From the NCBI GenBank assembly GCA_001949185.1, contig BDGG01000013.1, positions 679,423 to 743,422 on the forward strand: 64,000 nucleotides of DNA. Direction: 5' to 3'. The first letter of the stretch is position 1. Each line of letters starts with the position of its first letter. This stretch comes from Ramazzottius varieornatus (lineage: Eukaryota > Tardigrada > Eutardigrada > Parachela > Ramazzottiidae). The notes under the pieces are model-generated. The model worked only from the letters and a program-made list of their open reading frames with translations. It had not been told where the DNA came from and ran no database searches. This document shows positions 1 to 11,327 of this stretch, in pieces. The position numbers were made by a program, and so were the translations under genes.

Positions 1-201
1 TTACCTTGATTTGCGAAAGTGTCACATAAGCTCTGTCGTGGGGTGTGGTAGCTCCATTTTTACGAATGTCACTCGGATTTCTTACCACCTCGAGTAAGGG
101 TCCATATGCCTCACTTCGGAACTAAGCGCCGAGCACATGAGTGACCTCAGTTAATCCTGCTCCGCTCACGAGCTCGATATTGATTGGCTAGTCCTTAGAT
201 A
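1..201. other. Flank left of the Harbinger element; nothing recognised
   Basis: Unique-looking sequence up to the left terminal repeat at 202. I see no exon-like reading frame with splice sites and no repeat. Confidence 0.4.
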
Positions 202-225
202 AGTAATTTACTCGCGTCATGAAGC
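202..225 (+). repeat. Left terminal inverted repeat of the Harbinger element
   Basis: 24 bp, inverted match to 3763-3786 with one mismatch (T/G at position 19). Confidence 0.85.
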
Positions 226-480
226 AAGGTTTATGTCGCTACCTAAAACCGGTTGTGCCAAAACTACCTCTGAGCGAGAATCTAAAATCGTTGGTCGCAA
301 CCTGAACGGGAACAAGCACAAGCACCAGAGTTTGCAACGCAAAATCTGTTGTTCCGAGTATAATATGACACATGTGCCACAGACAGCCAGTCTGCCACTG
401 CAGCTGTCATACAATATGACTGCGATTTTCGAATTTTATTTCTCGCTCCTAGTTATACCATTCGTTTTCTCCATTGCAAA

Positions 481-2084
481 ATGGATCCCAGATCGACTCT
501 GACTGCTTTGCTGTTAATCTATCGGCTTCGTCTACTTAACTTGCAACGGCGGAAGGTGGAATTGAAGCGACTACAGGCATTGTCTCGTCCACCACGTCAG
601 CGGAAGGCACGAAGATGGTATGTCCGACCCAGAAGCCTGAACAGAGGAGAAACGGGAGAGTACATCAGAAGAGCAAAGACTTTTGAAACTGACCCAGAGT
701 ACTACAAGGAGTACTTCCGGATGACCGAACCACAGTTCAAACTGCTCTTGAAGCTGGTAACTCCGTTGATACTGCATGATCCAACCCACATACAGCCTAT
801 TACTGCGGAAGAACGGCTTGTTTTGACTTTAAGGTACCGTAATCATAAATATGAATATGGATACTTCATCACAACAGCCATAAACGTGTCAATAAAACAG
901 TGCTTCCTAGGATTCTCGCTACCGGTATCTCGCAGACTGCTGATACGCATTCATTCGCCATCTGCCAGACAACCGTCGGGAACATCTTCAAAGAAACTAC
1001 CAAAGCAATTTACACGGCCTTGAAGGATGCATATATCGGGGAACCCAGCAAAGACAGATGGCAGCAGAATGCTGAAAGCTTTGAGGCCATGTGGAACTTT
1101 CCCAATTGTATAGGTGCAATCGACGGAAAGCATGTCCAGATCAAGGTGCAAATTTTCTATGTACATTATAAATATTCGTCCTCCTTTACCAGACAACACG
1201 CACACTAATCTGCTGTTTGTCTTTTGTAGAAGCCGAAGAATGGAGGTAGCAAGGGGATTAACTATAAAGGGACACATTCAGTTGTTCTCATGGCTGTGGC
1301 GCGCGCAGATCATACATTCGTGTACGTCGACGTGGGAGGTTTCGGTCGGCAAAGCGATGGTGGTACTTGGCAAAACTGTACTTTGGGTCGCGCTTTCAGT
1401 GATGGAGAGTTGGTTCTGCCGACCGCAAGAAAGCCACCGCTGTGTGCCAAGAAGTTGCCGTACGTATTTGTGGCAGACGCTGCATTCCCAATGTCAGAAA
1501 ACTTACTGCGACCATATCCCGGATACGAATCATCTAGCCTTGCCAAACAAGAACGTATATTCAACTACAGGTTCGATAGTGTTCATTTTTTACAGATCCA
1601 TAACCAGAATATGCCGTGCGAATGATTATGGTCACTATATTACTGCAGGTTGTCCCGAGCTCGTCGAGTTGTCGAGAATGCCTTCAGCATACTTGCAGCC
1701 AAGTGGGAAATATTTCGGGGACCCATCGCGCTCGAACCACAACAAGTGATTTACCTCACGCTTGCCTGCTGTGCATTGCAAACTTTTCTCATAACGGAAA
1801 ATGCCAAGGCGGGTGACAACTACATCTCCCCCACGCTGGTCGATAGCGGAGCTGCTGATGGCACTTTTGTACCTGGTTCTTGGCGGAAAACCATGCCCGC
1901 AAGTATGATACCTCTTCGTGTTTCCGGAAATAGAGCTGGACGTGCTGCTATTAAGACGCGAGAAGACTTTTCTGAACATTTTAGTACGCATGGCAGTGTT
2001 CCGTGGCAAGATAACATGGTCTTTGGTTTGCTAAACAAGCGACTTTACCAGGACTCTAATAAACTAAAACACCATGAAAATTAA
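481..2084 (+). CDS. Harbinger transposase (DDE nuclease), 4 exons, 454 aa
   Basis: The transposase cuts and inserts the surrounding Harbinger element in the nucleus. Model: exons 481-833, 911-1145, 1230-1570 and 1649-2084, joined by GT..AG introns of 77, 84 and 78 nt that keep frame throughout (1365 nt). The ATG at 481 opens the frame after a stop-rich stretch. The N-terminal half carries the usual FRMTEPQFKLLL-type region. The nuclease core shows GAIDGKH (first Asp), then GTHSVVLMAV and VDVGGFGRQSDGG, FVADAAFPM (second Asp) and VVENAFSIL (Glu). All three acidic residues are therefore present and no stop interrupts the frame. It faces the MADF partner gene on the other strand, which in characterised Harbinger elements helps bring transposase to the DNA ends. 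No C-terminal truncation is seen. Function in vivo is inferred. Confidence 0.9.
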
Positions 2085-2340
2085 CTACACAGAACTGAAA
2101 TCTTGGTTGGAAAGGGTCTCACTGGGACGGTGCTCCGTTGAGCTTCCGGGGTACTGCGCGACAATGACGGGAAAGCCAAAGCCAGTTGCCTGTTCGTACA
2201 GAAACAAAGCTATGGCTTGTTGGATTTTCTGCCGAAGAATTTTACGATCGTCTTCGCTTTGGCTCAACAACGTGGCAGTGACATACGAACCTGCAACAAG
2301 CCATTTAGTACTGTAAGCAATATCGGTTACTTATAGTTTT

Positions 2341-3390
2341 TTAATAGAGCCTACCATATTGTGCTTGGGGGGAATCCGCCTTTGCTCCTATAATACCTAG
2401 AGCTTTCGTCAGTTCATCGGCTTGGCTGGCTAGCTTGTGCTCTTCGACCTCGCATTCATCCAGTTGTCGAGAACTTTGGCTTTCTTTGCTGCGTTTCTCT
2501 GACTTACTGCCGCTGGACAACGTGGAAGCTACCATGAAATTGACGTCGGTCACTTGACCCACTTCAAATGGTTTTCGCCAGAATGCCTTCTCAAAAACCA
2601 TAATTGGTCGCTCACCTGTCCACGAACGAATCGACGGTGGATCCGGAATGTCGGGCAATTCATCGTCAGGAAGGTTTCCGTCATACTCTTCGTCGTCGTC
2701 GTTTCCGGTGATGCCTTGTTCATCATCAGTTGTGGCGTCCACCAAAGAAAAATCATCACCAGCCCGAATAGCTGCCTTAGCTTTATCGAGAGTCGATACA
2801 GATCTGCAAAATACCCTTCATGATTACATAACTTACATATAGAAAATTATACAGTCGAAGAGTGGACGTACTCGTTCGGAGTAATATGGTCCTTGACGAA
2901 CAGCATGCTCTCCCAGTGCGGCCAGCTTTCAATGACCGCCTGTCTTCCAGCACCGCTGGCAGGATGCTCCTTCAGCTTCTTTCCAAAGTTCCGACGAAGA
3001 TTGGTCCATAATCTCTTGACGGCATCGCCTGCGTAAAACGACATGTTCAGCTAGGGTTCAGCTAAATTAAAGAATAATGTTCATCGACTTTCACTGACCT
3101 GTCTTGTCCAGTTTCAATTCCTTAGCCATATCTTCCCAGATATCCAGTCGTTTGTCTTTACCTTTGTAGTAATCAACATGTCCAGTATCATAGACCACAC
3201 TGTTCTTCTGTACAAGAGTGATCACGTTGGCGATGTCCTTGTCGCTCCATTCTTCTCTCGTCGCTGCTTTGCGTCGCGTCTTCCTGGGTGGCACATCAGC
3301 TGGTGTCGTCTTCTTTGCTGGTTTGGCTGTCCTAGGAGCTGCTCGTTTACCGCTACCTGCCGTCGGTGGCTTCGATCCTTGACTGCTCAT
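2341..3390 (-). CDS. MADF/Myb-like DNA-binding protein of the Harbinger element, 3 exons, 303 aa
   Basis: This is the second protein of PIF/Harbinger transposons, which binds DNA and partners the transposase. Model on -: exons 3390-3099, 3028-2872 and 2803-2341, introns of 70 and 68 nt, in frame over 912 nt. A basic, Ala/Pro/Lys-rich start is followed by the MADF-like segment, spread over exons 1 and 2: IANVITLVQKN, a YYKGKDKRLDIWEDMAKEL stretch, then AVKRLWTNLRRNF. The last exon is acidic (NDDDEEYDGN) and ends with a Glu/Gln-rich helix. I chose the ATG at 3390 because the frame upstream to 3522 lacks a recognisable domain; that longer start is possible. The gene lies inside the element's inverted repeats, head to head with the right end. 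Confidence 0.85.
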
Positions 3391-3762
3391 GGTTGCGTAA
3401 AGAGGAGTTAGAAGCATCAACAGAGAGGCAAGATCGCCGCCACCGTAGACAACAGGATCAAAAACTTCCAAATAAAAATGGGAGAATTCATCACAGTTTT
3501 CGATATTTGGAGCCTGTCTCATCGGTCAAGCAATACGGACGAAATCAACGCCAGCGACAATGATGTGGCCTTTGAGCTAAATCTTGCAAGCTCAAAGCTT
3601 TCTAATCGTGTTCCACGCTTGTTCCAGTCAAAAAATCGCTTGTGCCAGAGCTCGCTCAAAGCTCGCTCAAAGGGGTAATATACTTTTTCGATGGAGCAAG
3701 GCTAGGTAGCGACCCAAGTATAATTAGCCTTTGAGCCGGTTTTGGAACAAGGCTCGCTCAAA

Positions 3763-3786
3763 GCTTCCTGACGCGAGTAAATTACT
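3763..3786 (-). repeat. Right terminal inverted repeat of the Harbinger element
   Basis: Inverted partner of 202-225; marks the end of the 3.6-kb element. Confidence 0.85.
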
Positions 3787-4428
3787 GCCCTTACGCTATA
3801 GTAATGCTTCTCACCTCTTCAATACATCATACGAACGATTTTCACAGTCCAACTGCGATTATGAAACGTGGGCAGAATGTGCACGTTTTTTTGCAGGGAC
3901 TCACTGACAACGTCGTTTGGACCATTTGGGCTTATCGTTCTTCGATCCCTCTGCAGGCCTTCGATTCGTCTGAACATCTTCTGGCAGACGGATACTGGTT
4001 ATGCTCTGCTCAGTTTGCAATGCTGGCCGCTATGATCCATACTGCCCCGTGATCACCCGGAATCCGTACTGTATGTTTTCTGAAGTTACATAGTGATTTT
4101 CTATCAGATCTAGTCTTCCTATTAACAGCCTTATCCTCCGCTCTTTCGTTTTGATTTGATTATCAATCGAATAAAGTTCTGACTTCTCCATGAGAGCTGG
4201 TAAAGTAAAGTAGGAAAAAGGGAAGAAAGCGGTGGCAAGAACAGGCCTGGTGGGAGCTTGCAAAAAAGAGTTCGAAAAAGTATCAAATATCGGTCATAAG
4301 ATGGGCGAAAAATAACGTTCAGTTTAGGGTTACCGATGTACCGCGAATTTGTTAACGTTGAACCCTACATTTTCCAAAAAAGGAACGAGATACTATACGA
4401 AAAATGATTTTGTCGGACCAGGGTCATG
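3787..4428. other. Gap between two transposons; no gene seen
   Basis: Only short, unspliced-looking frames. Nothing recognised. Confidence 0.4.
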
Positions 4429-4430
4429 TA

Positions 4431-6490
4431 CACTGAGCCTCATATTTATCTGTCCACCCCCATCTTTGCTCAAGAATTCATAACTCAGTTTGCACTCTCC
4501 CGATTTTGATGTAGAACAAGCATGATGTGCTATTTGCTGGCTAACACCCGCAACTCGGAGCCGAAAACAAGGCAGTTTGAGATGTTCGTAGGGATGATAC
4601 TGCCAGTTGATTTGCTGATTGATTCATACGGGAGTCACGTGATCGTACAGATGAAACACTGATCTCTATAAAAACGTTCAAAATCAGGTTAGTGCGAAAT
4701 AAGCTACTGTATTCCCTCTAAGTTTCTGCGCAGTACGTCATCACGTAAGTGAATTATACCCCGCAAAAAATTTACGGTAAATCAGACTGATTGTTTGATT
4801 GTCGCCCATCAGGTTGTCACTTATTGCTCATTGTTATCTGAATTTTCAACTGGAAGCACATTGCTGGGCTCGTTGCCGCAATGAGCTCTAAAATTCATAG
4901 TACTTACTCTGTGGAGGAGGCCAAGCGTCATGTCATTGCACTGGAAAGGTGGGAGGGAAGCAATCGGAGTTACGCCAAGGCTGTTGGAATATCTGAATCG
5001 ACATTGCGCCTTTGGAAGTAAGAACTGATTCAAGTTGTTTCGGATCCCTTTGTGTTTCTCCAATAACTTTCGTCATTCTCAGGTTTGGAAAGCTTCCAGA
5101 AAACAGCAGAAACTCCACAAAGCAGATTATGCACCCTGAACTCGATGCAGCGGTGTACAGCAAATACGAAGAGCGTCTCGCGCAGCTCAAGCCCACTCGA
5201 GATTTCAACCTGCAAAGAATGGCTCTTGCCGCTGCTGTCAAGCTAGGAATCAACCGGGTTTAGGGCTCCGAAAGGATGGGTGGAGAAGTTCAGAAAGCGA
5301 CGTGGAATAGTTTTGAGAGTCACAACGAAGATTGGCCGAAAGTTCGCGCAAACGGACGAAGACAAGGTAAGAGGTCTGCTTATTACGGTGTGTGACGTCA
5401 TGTCATGAAATTTTTGCTATTGCATTACGATTAGTGACGACATGCGCAAAATAAACTGCCATTCGCTTTTCCTATCTGCAGATCCAGGAAGAATTCTTCC
5501 TACACGGGATTTTTGAAGCTGTCTCCCTAAATCAACCTCATCCTTACCACATCTTGAACATGGACCAGACTTCTGTCAGACTGCAGAACACGTATAAGAA
5601 CACGCTATCTCCAAAAGGTGCGAAGAAAGTTCGAGCTGTCCAGCCTCCTGGAGATCCCGAATGCCTCACGGTTTGCGCCGACGGCTCAAAATTCCCCGCT
5701 TCCATAGTGTTCAAAGGCAACAAGAAGACCGGAACGCTTTCGCCAAGAATCCTAAACGACCGGAGAGCTGTCGCCAAGAATCCTAAACAAGTTGGTGATG
5801 CCCGAGAACGTGCGCATTTTCAGTACTCATTCGGGGTGGTGGAATTCGGCTTGTGATCAGTTTTGGATCAGCGAAACGTTCGACGAAAGACACGATGGTG
5901 GAACCCTGATCCGCGATCGTGCGCCAGCTCATGGGAGTTTCGAAAGTCAGCTCCCCTGGAAAATCTGGGTATTGAACAGGTGTTCATTCCTGCTGGACTT
6001 ACTGGTACCTATCAACCCCTCGAGGTAGGTGTTAACTTTCCCTTTAAATCGTATCTGCGGCGATCTTACCATGTCTGGAGGGATGATCTCACCGCTGTTA
6101 CCAAGAGTGGATACTTGAAGAAGACTTCATCCATTTTGCTTCGGAAGCTTGGGACAAAATCAAGGTTTCTACGGTAGAAAATTCTTTTGTTGGAGCTAAT
6201 ATTATGCCAGAGCCTTTGTACATGTTAGCTTGACAGGAAGAGATTATAGATAGTCGTGAGGATTTGTAGGCCTCTTTCGAGTGTAGTTTCAGCTCGGTGG
6301 AAGGATCATTTACAGAAGAATAAAGCGTAACTGTATGGAAATTGATTGACGAGCCTTCAATTGACGACCTAGTTGTTTTTCTATACCCGGTAGGTAATAT
6401 TTACGGGCCTGTCACGTGACTGCGCAGAACCTTACAGCATGAAGTTTTGAAACGGGGATGGGGGTGGACAGATAAATATGGAACTCAGTG
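4431..6490 (+). mobile_element. Pogo/Tigger-like Tc1-mariner superfamily element, decayed
   Basis: The ends are inverted repeats of about 35-43 bp (4431-4473 and 6457-6490), both containing ATCTGTCCACCCCCATC, flanked on each side by the dinucleotide TA (4429-4430 and 6491-6492), as expected for this superfamily. Inside is a frame-shifted transposase. Part of a different MITE (CTGCGCAGTACGTCATCACG, about 4710-4790) seems nested near the left end. The same terminal sequence reappears in a foldback element at 58226-58637. Confidence 0.85.
4881..6175 (+). pseudogene. Pogo-like transposase, broken by frameshifts
   Basis: Recognisable pieces in order: an N-terminal helix-turn-helix (exon 4881-5017, EEAKRHVIALERWEGSNRSY), a CENP-B-type second DNA-binding region (5083-5366, with APKGWVEKFRKRRGI) and a DDE core from 5482. 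The frame breaks at about 5258, where a stop follows GINRV and the next base frame continues with the CENP-B motif. It breaks again near 5787 and once more near 5950. A 17-base unit (CGCCAAGAATCCTAAAC) is repeated at about 5742 and 5769, near one break. First and second acidic residues are seen (NMDQTSV; RDRAPAH). The third appears as Glu in YQPLEVGVN where family members usually have Asp. The element cannot make a normal transposase from this copy. Confidence 0.8.
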
Positions 6491-6492
6491 TA

Positions 6493-9400
6493 CTACCAAA
6501 GTCCCATGACGTTGCACAGTTCTTTCTTCTCGTACGAGGGACCGGTGCTCGGTGGGCGCCAGTGCTGCCATTGGTCTGACCTATGTGCGCACATAGTTCA
6601 GCGCGTCTGTGTGCGTAGTTGTGCATATTTTCAACTGAATTTCGTCGTCACTTCCGCTTCCTGCGGTGTTTTCCATGATTTTACTCCGCCGACGCATTCT
6701 ATCTCAGGTTGTGGAGCAAACTCTCCTCTGTCTTTCTGTCGTATTGTTTTGGGGATCAGAGTGGACAGACTGGCGTGAACCCTTTGTCAGTTACTTCTCT
6801 GGCTTCCACCTGACATACATATGGGGTTCAATAACTTTTAAGGCAGAGGCTACCCGAAAGCGCTATTTTTCAAAGAACGCTCTCGAGAGATCGATCATCT
6901 CTTCTCACCACTATTCTCAAAAGATGAGGTACCTGGTACTCGAATAGAAGAAGAGATAGTGTTCTGAAAAGATGCAAGAAGTCATTTTTCGATTTTCTTC
7001 GTAAACTCGAGCATTTTGTGAGGTTATTCCTGTGTTATCCGCGCCGATGGTGAAAATACAGTTTTCCGAATATCTGAGATAGGGGATTTCTTGGCGCTTC
7101 AACAAAAAGTAACTGGAGTGTGAAGGGAATACTGAGCGACAAATAATTTTCATCAGGAATGGAATCGTGGCGCAGAAAACAGAAACGTTTCCAAAGTCCG
7201 TCTGGTGATCAGGTAAGGCACCAGCTGATTTTTCCCCGTTTCACTTGCGCATTTTCACTTGGTGCAAAAAAGAAACTTTTTCTCGAGCGTGGACAGCGTT
7301 CTGACTTGACTTCCTTCTGCCCAGACTAGTTACTAGACATCCTTCTTTCATCCAGAGCTAAAGTCAAACTCAAACGTGCAATGGTAAAGGAGAACTACTG
7401 TAGTGCAACCAGATTATCGCGCACTTAACCACGTGCTGAGTCATCGCTGCCCAGCATGATCAGATATCATCACCGCTGCCATCGCGGATGACTCTCACCC
7501 TGGCATCATTGACTGTTCACGTGGTTGAGTGCGCGATAATTTGGTAGCACTGCAGTACATAATTTCTTTGAGAACGCGGAGCTCTAAAAAACACTTCCCT
7601 TCATATACCTTACAAATTTTTTAACGAATGACTTCCCAGCTGAACCTTCAATTTCGCAGTACTGCCAATAAGTTGCTTTCACTTCACGCAAAAGGTTGCC
7701 GAACGACCACAGAATTTCTGGTGAACGCAGCTTTGAAAGTTATTGAACCCCCTATGTATTTGCTGTATGTTGATGAACCGAATCAAGTCGTCAGCTTCTC
7801 TAATGGGTTCAGTGAATGCTCAGAAAACTAAACAGCTCAGAGAACCAGATAGATTTATTTCAGCCTCGACGATCCAGTCATCGGTCTCCTTGATGTTCGG
7901 AGGATAAAAGATGAAAAAATATTTGAAAACATGCCAGATTCATTCGTAAAACTCAGCTTGAGTTCATTGCAAGAGTGGACGGTGGGTACAGGTAGGATTT
8001 GCGCAAGACGAAGACGCGTGGTTTCCCGTATTGGCCAGTAAAACCTCTTGACACGCACTCGCTGAACTCAGAGCCGAGCCACGCTTGCATGCATCGAGTA
8101 AATCATGTGGCACATTGTGGTCGGCTGATTGAAGTTAGAATATACAGACCTTGATCAGTTTCCGGTAAACATTAACCGCTTTTGGGAAATTTCAAGTTTT
8201 CCGACGAGATTTCTTCAGTAGAACCGTGCCTCCTCGATTCTGTTCTGATTTCCGTCATTGCTCTTCTGAATTGTATTGTTATCACTGAGAACGGAATAGG
8301 TTTACGTGTCTTCTCGTGCGATTGCTAGTTACGGTCTACCGAAGGACGGCTGTTTTCAACTGAGCATCCACGTCGAACAGTCTGTGCCATTGTCTCTTCC
8401 TGACGTTAAGGCAGCCGCTTGCGAAAGGAACCTGGATATTCTGCTTCATCAAGCTCGTAAGGGAGAGATCATTTAGTACTTCTAACACCCGTAACCCTTC
8501 CTGTAATTAGAGCCGTCCTCTCACAGCAATGTCAGCTTGGATCGGACTGACCATGCAGGTTAATGGGTGAGTGTTTGGGATACTGCCCAAGCCTTCTCGC
8601 TGGCTCGCCGAAGTTCCATACGGTGAGCGGAAATGCTCTCGTTGGAGCAGCATGTGGGGCTTCTAATGTGGAAAACCTAACTTCAACAAGCGGAATTTCG
8701 TGAGTTCGGAACAGCGATCTATTTCCAATGCGGAATTAAAAATGGAACGTAAAACGGAATGGGCGTCCGTAGACTATACAGCAGTGCGATTCGGGAATTC
8801 TGTTTTTGGGATTTTTGGAAAGTAAAGCCGGGTGGTTTGTCTAGATCCTCACTAGCCTTGAGGTTTTGCGTTTTGCCCCTCGAACAAGTTTCCGAAGTGC
8901 GTATCTACCTTCACCAAACAGACATCCCCGAACCTGAATTCGTTCGCCCAATAGTGAAAAAGTTATGTACATATCCCTGAAAGCTTTGGAAGCCATGGGG
9001 CTGATCTGCACATACACGCTCTGTAGCGCACTGCACATTTATATTTAACCAATCAATCAACCTGAAGGTGTCGGAAACAAGCTATTTTGAAGACGGCTAC
9101 AGGTGCGTGTCTCCAGACCTTGCATGCTGCGGAAGCCAAGACTGGCTCGTTTAAACCCCTGCGTATTCGATTCGAATCCTCATACTTTTCCATTTTTCTG
9201 ATCAAGCTATCAAGTTTCGATGACTTCCAGTCATTTCCGGAACTTTCGCGGTTTTTCCCTAAGGGGGTTAGGCTCGCTGACTCAGGGCCGTGTCGGCCGG
9301 GGCTTTGATCGTACTTAACGCAGGCTCTGAATACACCCATAATGCTCTGTAGCAAACCAGGACTGAAATGCTATATCCCAAATTCTATATCGTCAGTATA

Positions 9401-11327
9401 ATGGATCGGAGGCTCTTTCGAACCGGGTGTGGGTTTACATGGTTTTGTCCGATTACAGTCCGCGGAGCGCTCACAAATGGAAGATTTGTTCTGGTATGTC
9501 TCAAACATTAGATTTTGTTCGCGCTTCTTTGACACCAGAACTTACTGATATTCCCACCCGCCTTACCCTTTTCTTTTTCAAGTTTCTCCCGCTGTCGAGG
9601 GTTATTTTGTTTGTTCACACATTTACATACTGCTGAGTGCACCTACGTTTGTTCTTCCCAATGAATGTACAATTTATTACGTATCAGTTTAAAACTTATG
9701 TACGCCCAGGAACATCAAAGCTCGAATAAACGGCTTCAGACCTTCAAAGGCAGTATCCGACCCTGGCATGGACATATAATAGCGCGGTGATTCTAGCAGA
9801 GATATTCAGGATGCCAAGACTGATCATGTCCACCTGGCAAATACTCGGATAGAAGGCTTTCACATCTGAGGACCACACCACACTTTCGACCAAAAGCTGG
9901 CATTTTCAATAAAGAGCTCGACAATCTAAGATTCCACCACCGGCTGCGAACTTAACCCGAACCCAAGCAGGTACGAGGTAAACGACATAATTCGGGCATA
10001 TCGATTTTCGCACGCGAAAAGTTTGAACATGATCGTTAACGCTTGATTCATCTCTCATTGTACGCCTGTTGATACACCGCTGGGCTTTTTGACATTGGAC
10101 AGACCCATCTTTCTCCCAGGCCAAATTCCCGTGATTCACAACGCTTTGTCGTTCTCAAACCTATGGAAATCTCGAGAAAAGGGATCAGTCTACATCACAA
10201 AACAAAAAGCAGTTCAGTACACGCAGCAGGAGGTGAGAAAAAATAGGCCCAAATTACGAGTGAAAAATCACGATGCCCGAATTATGTCGTTCACCTCGTA
10301 GCGGAAGGAATATGTGTCACGAAAGTTCCTGACGGAATGCGCTATGTCATTTGTGGTGCGGGCTAACATGATTCCACTGAAGAACTTGTAAATTGCGGCA
10401 ATAATGGTTTCAAAAGGCAATATACTACAAGCCAAGGTTGGTCATGACGAATATGTAATCACGCTGTTCGGTTATATGTTTATGATTTGACCTAAACAAA
10501 ACATATTCTTGTTCACATGCGGTGCGTGTTGGACTATAAATTCGACCACCCGTTGATGACAGAAACGCACGAAAAATGATCCTTCTGAGTAAAGAACGGA
10601 ACGTGCAGATCCAGACGCAAGCCGGCGACTTCTTTAACAATTCCCTCCGATTGCATGGTGGTGAGTTTGAGTAATCAGTCGTAATCAAGCATCGTAACAG
10701 CGCCTCGAGGTGGACCGAAGAATCCAGAGAAGTTTCCAACTTGTATCAGATCCCTTAACATCATAGCCTTTCCGGTTTAAACTAGTGCTACCGGCGAGAC
10801 ACGGTTAAAAGGAAAACGCGATACAAGAGGCGGTTGGATTCAAGAGTGGCGACACATTTGTTTCTCAAAAGCTTCCGCTTATGATATGATTCTCAAGTAG
10901 ACATTAGAGGAATGTTACAGCCCTATATCGTCAGCTGTACAAGGCCGATCAATGGTGTGATCCGCCAACACGGCTTAAAATTAAAACACCGACCCATTAA
11001 CAATGTTGTATTTCCAATGACCAACAAAGGTACGCTCTAATAGGAAATTTATGCACTTGTTACGGATCAAAAGTCTAAGATCATTCATACATGGTAGCGG
11101 CAACAATACATAGCCCAGCGGATGCTCAGCCATGAGCGCATTTGAGATTCTTTGAAAGACTGATTGCCGCTGTCCAACGCGCCGTTTTGACCGCGTCGAT
11201 AAAGTTTATGTATGCAGCTTGATCTCGCATATTTCGTAATTTTCCTAGCGCATCGTTTATCAGTTTGAGCCCTGTTTACGTCGTTTTCTTGTGCCACGGA
11301 TCCTAGGTCTTAGGCGTCCGAGCTATC
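6493..11327. other. Long stretch without a recognised gene
   Basis: Frames are short, overlap on both strands and lack convincing splice partners. The only structured item is the MITE at 7396-7557. Unrecognised regulatory DNA or old repeats may be present. Confidence 0.4.
7396..7557. repeat. MITE, 162 bp, about 40-bp inverted ends
   Basis: Left arm from 7396 (TACTGTAGTGCAACCAGATT) pairs with the right arm 7518-7557; both contain ATTATCGCGCACT and end in CACGTG. The termini are TACTG..CAGTA, so a TA target duplication is likely. No coding capacity. Confidence 0.75.

Larger units (their letters stand above)
202..3786. mobile_element. PIF/Harbinger-type DNA transposon, complete-looking (3.6 kb)
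   Basis: The ends are an inverted pair of 24 bp at 202-225 and 3763-3786, differing at one base; both read AGTAATTTACTCGCGTCA followed by a GAAGC end. Short subterminal motifs (AAAACCGG, GAGCGA) also recur in inverted order just inside both ends. Between them lie the two genes that define the superfamily: a DDE transposase on + and a MADF/Myb-like DNA-binding protein on -, arranged tail to tail. I could not fix the target-site duplication: the flanks do not give an obvious shared 3-bp TWA. Both genes have open frames after intron removal, so the copy may be young. It could also be one of many copies and immobile for lack of expression. Confidence 0.9.

Noticed and set aside
2074-2316. 80-aa frame between the two Harbinger genes
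   Set aside because: It overlaps the transposase stop, has no motif and falls in the short convergent spacer.
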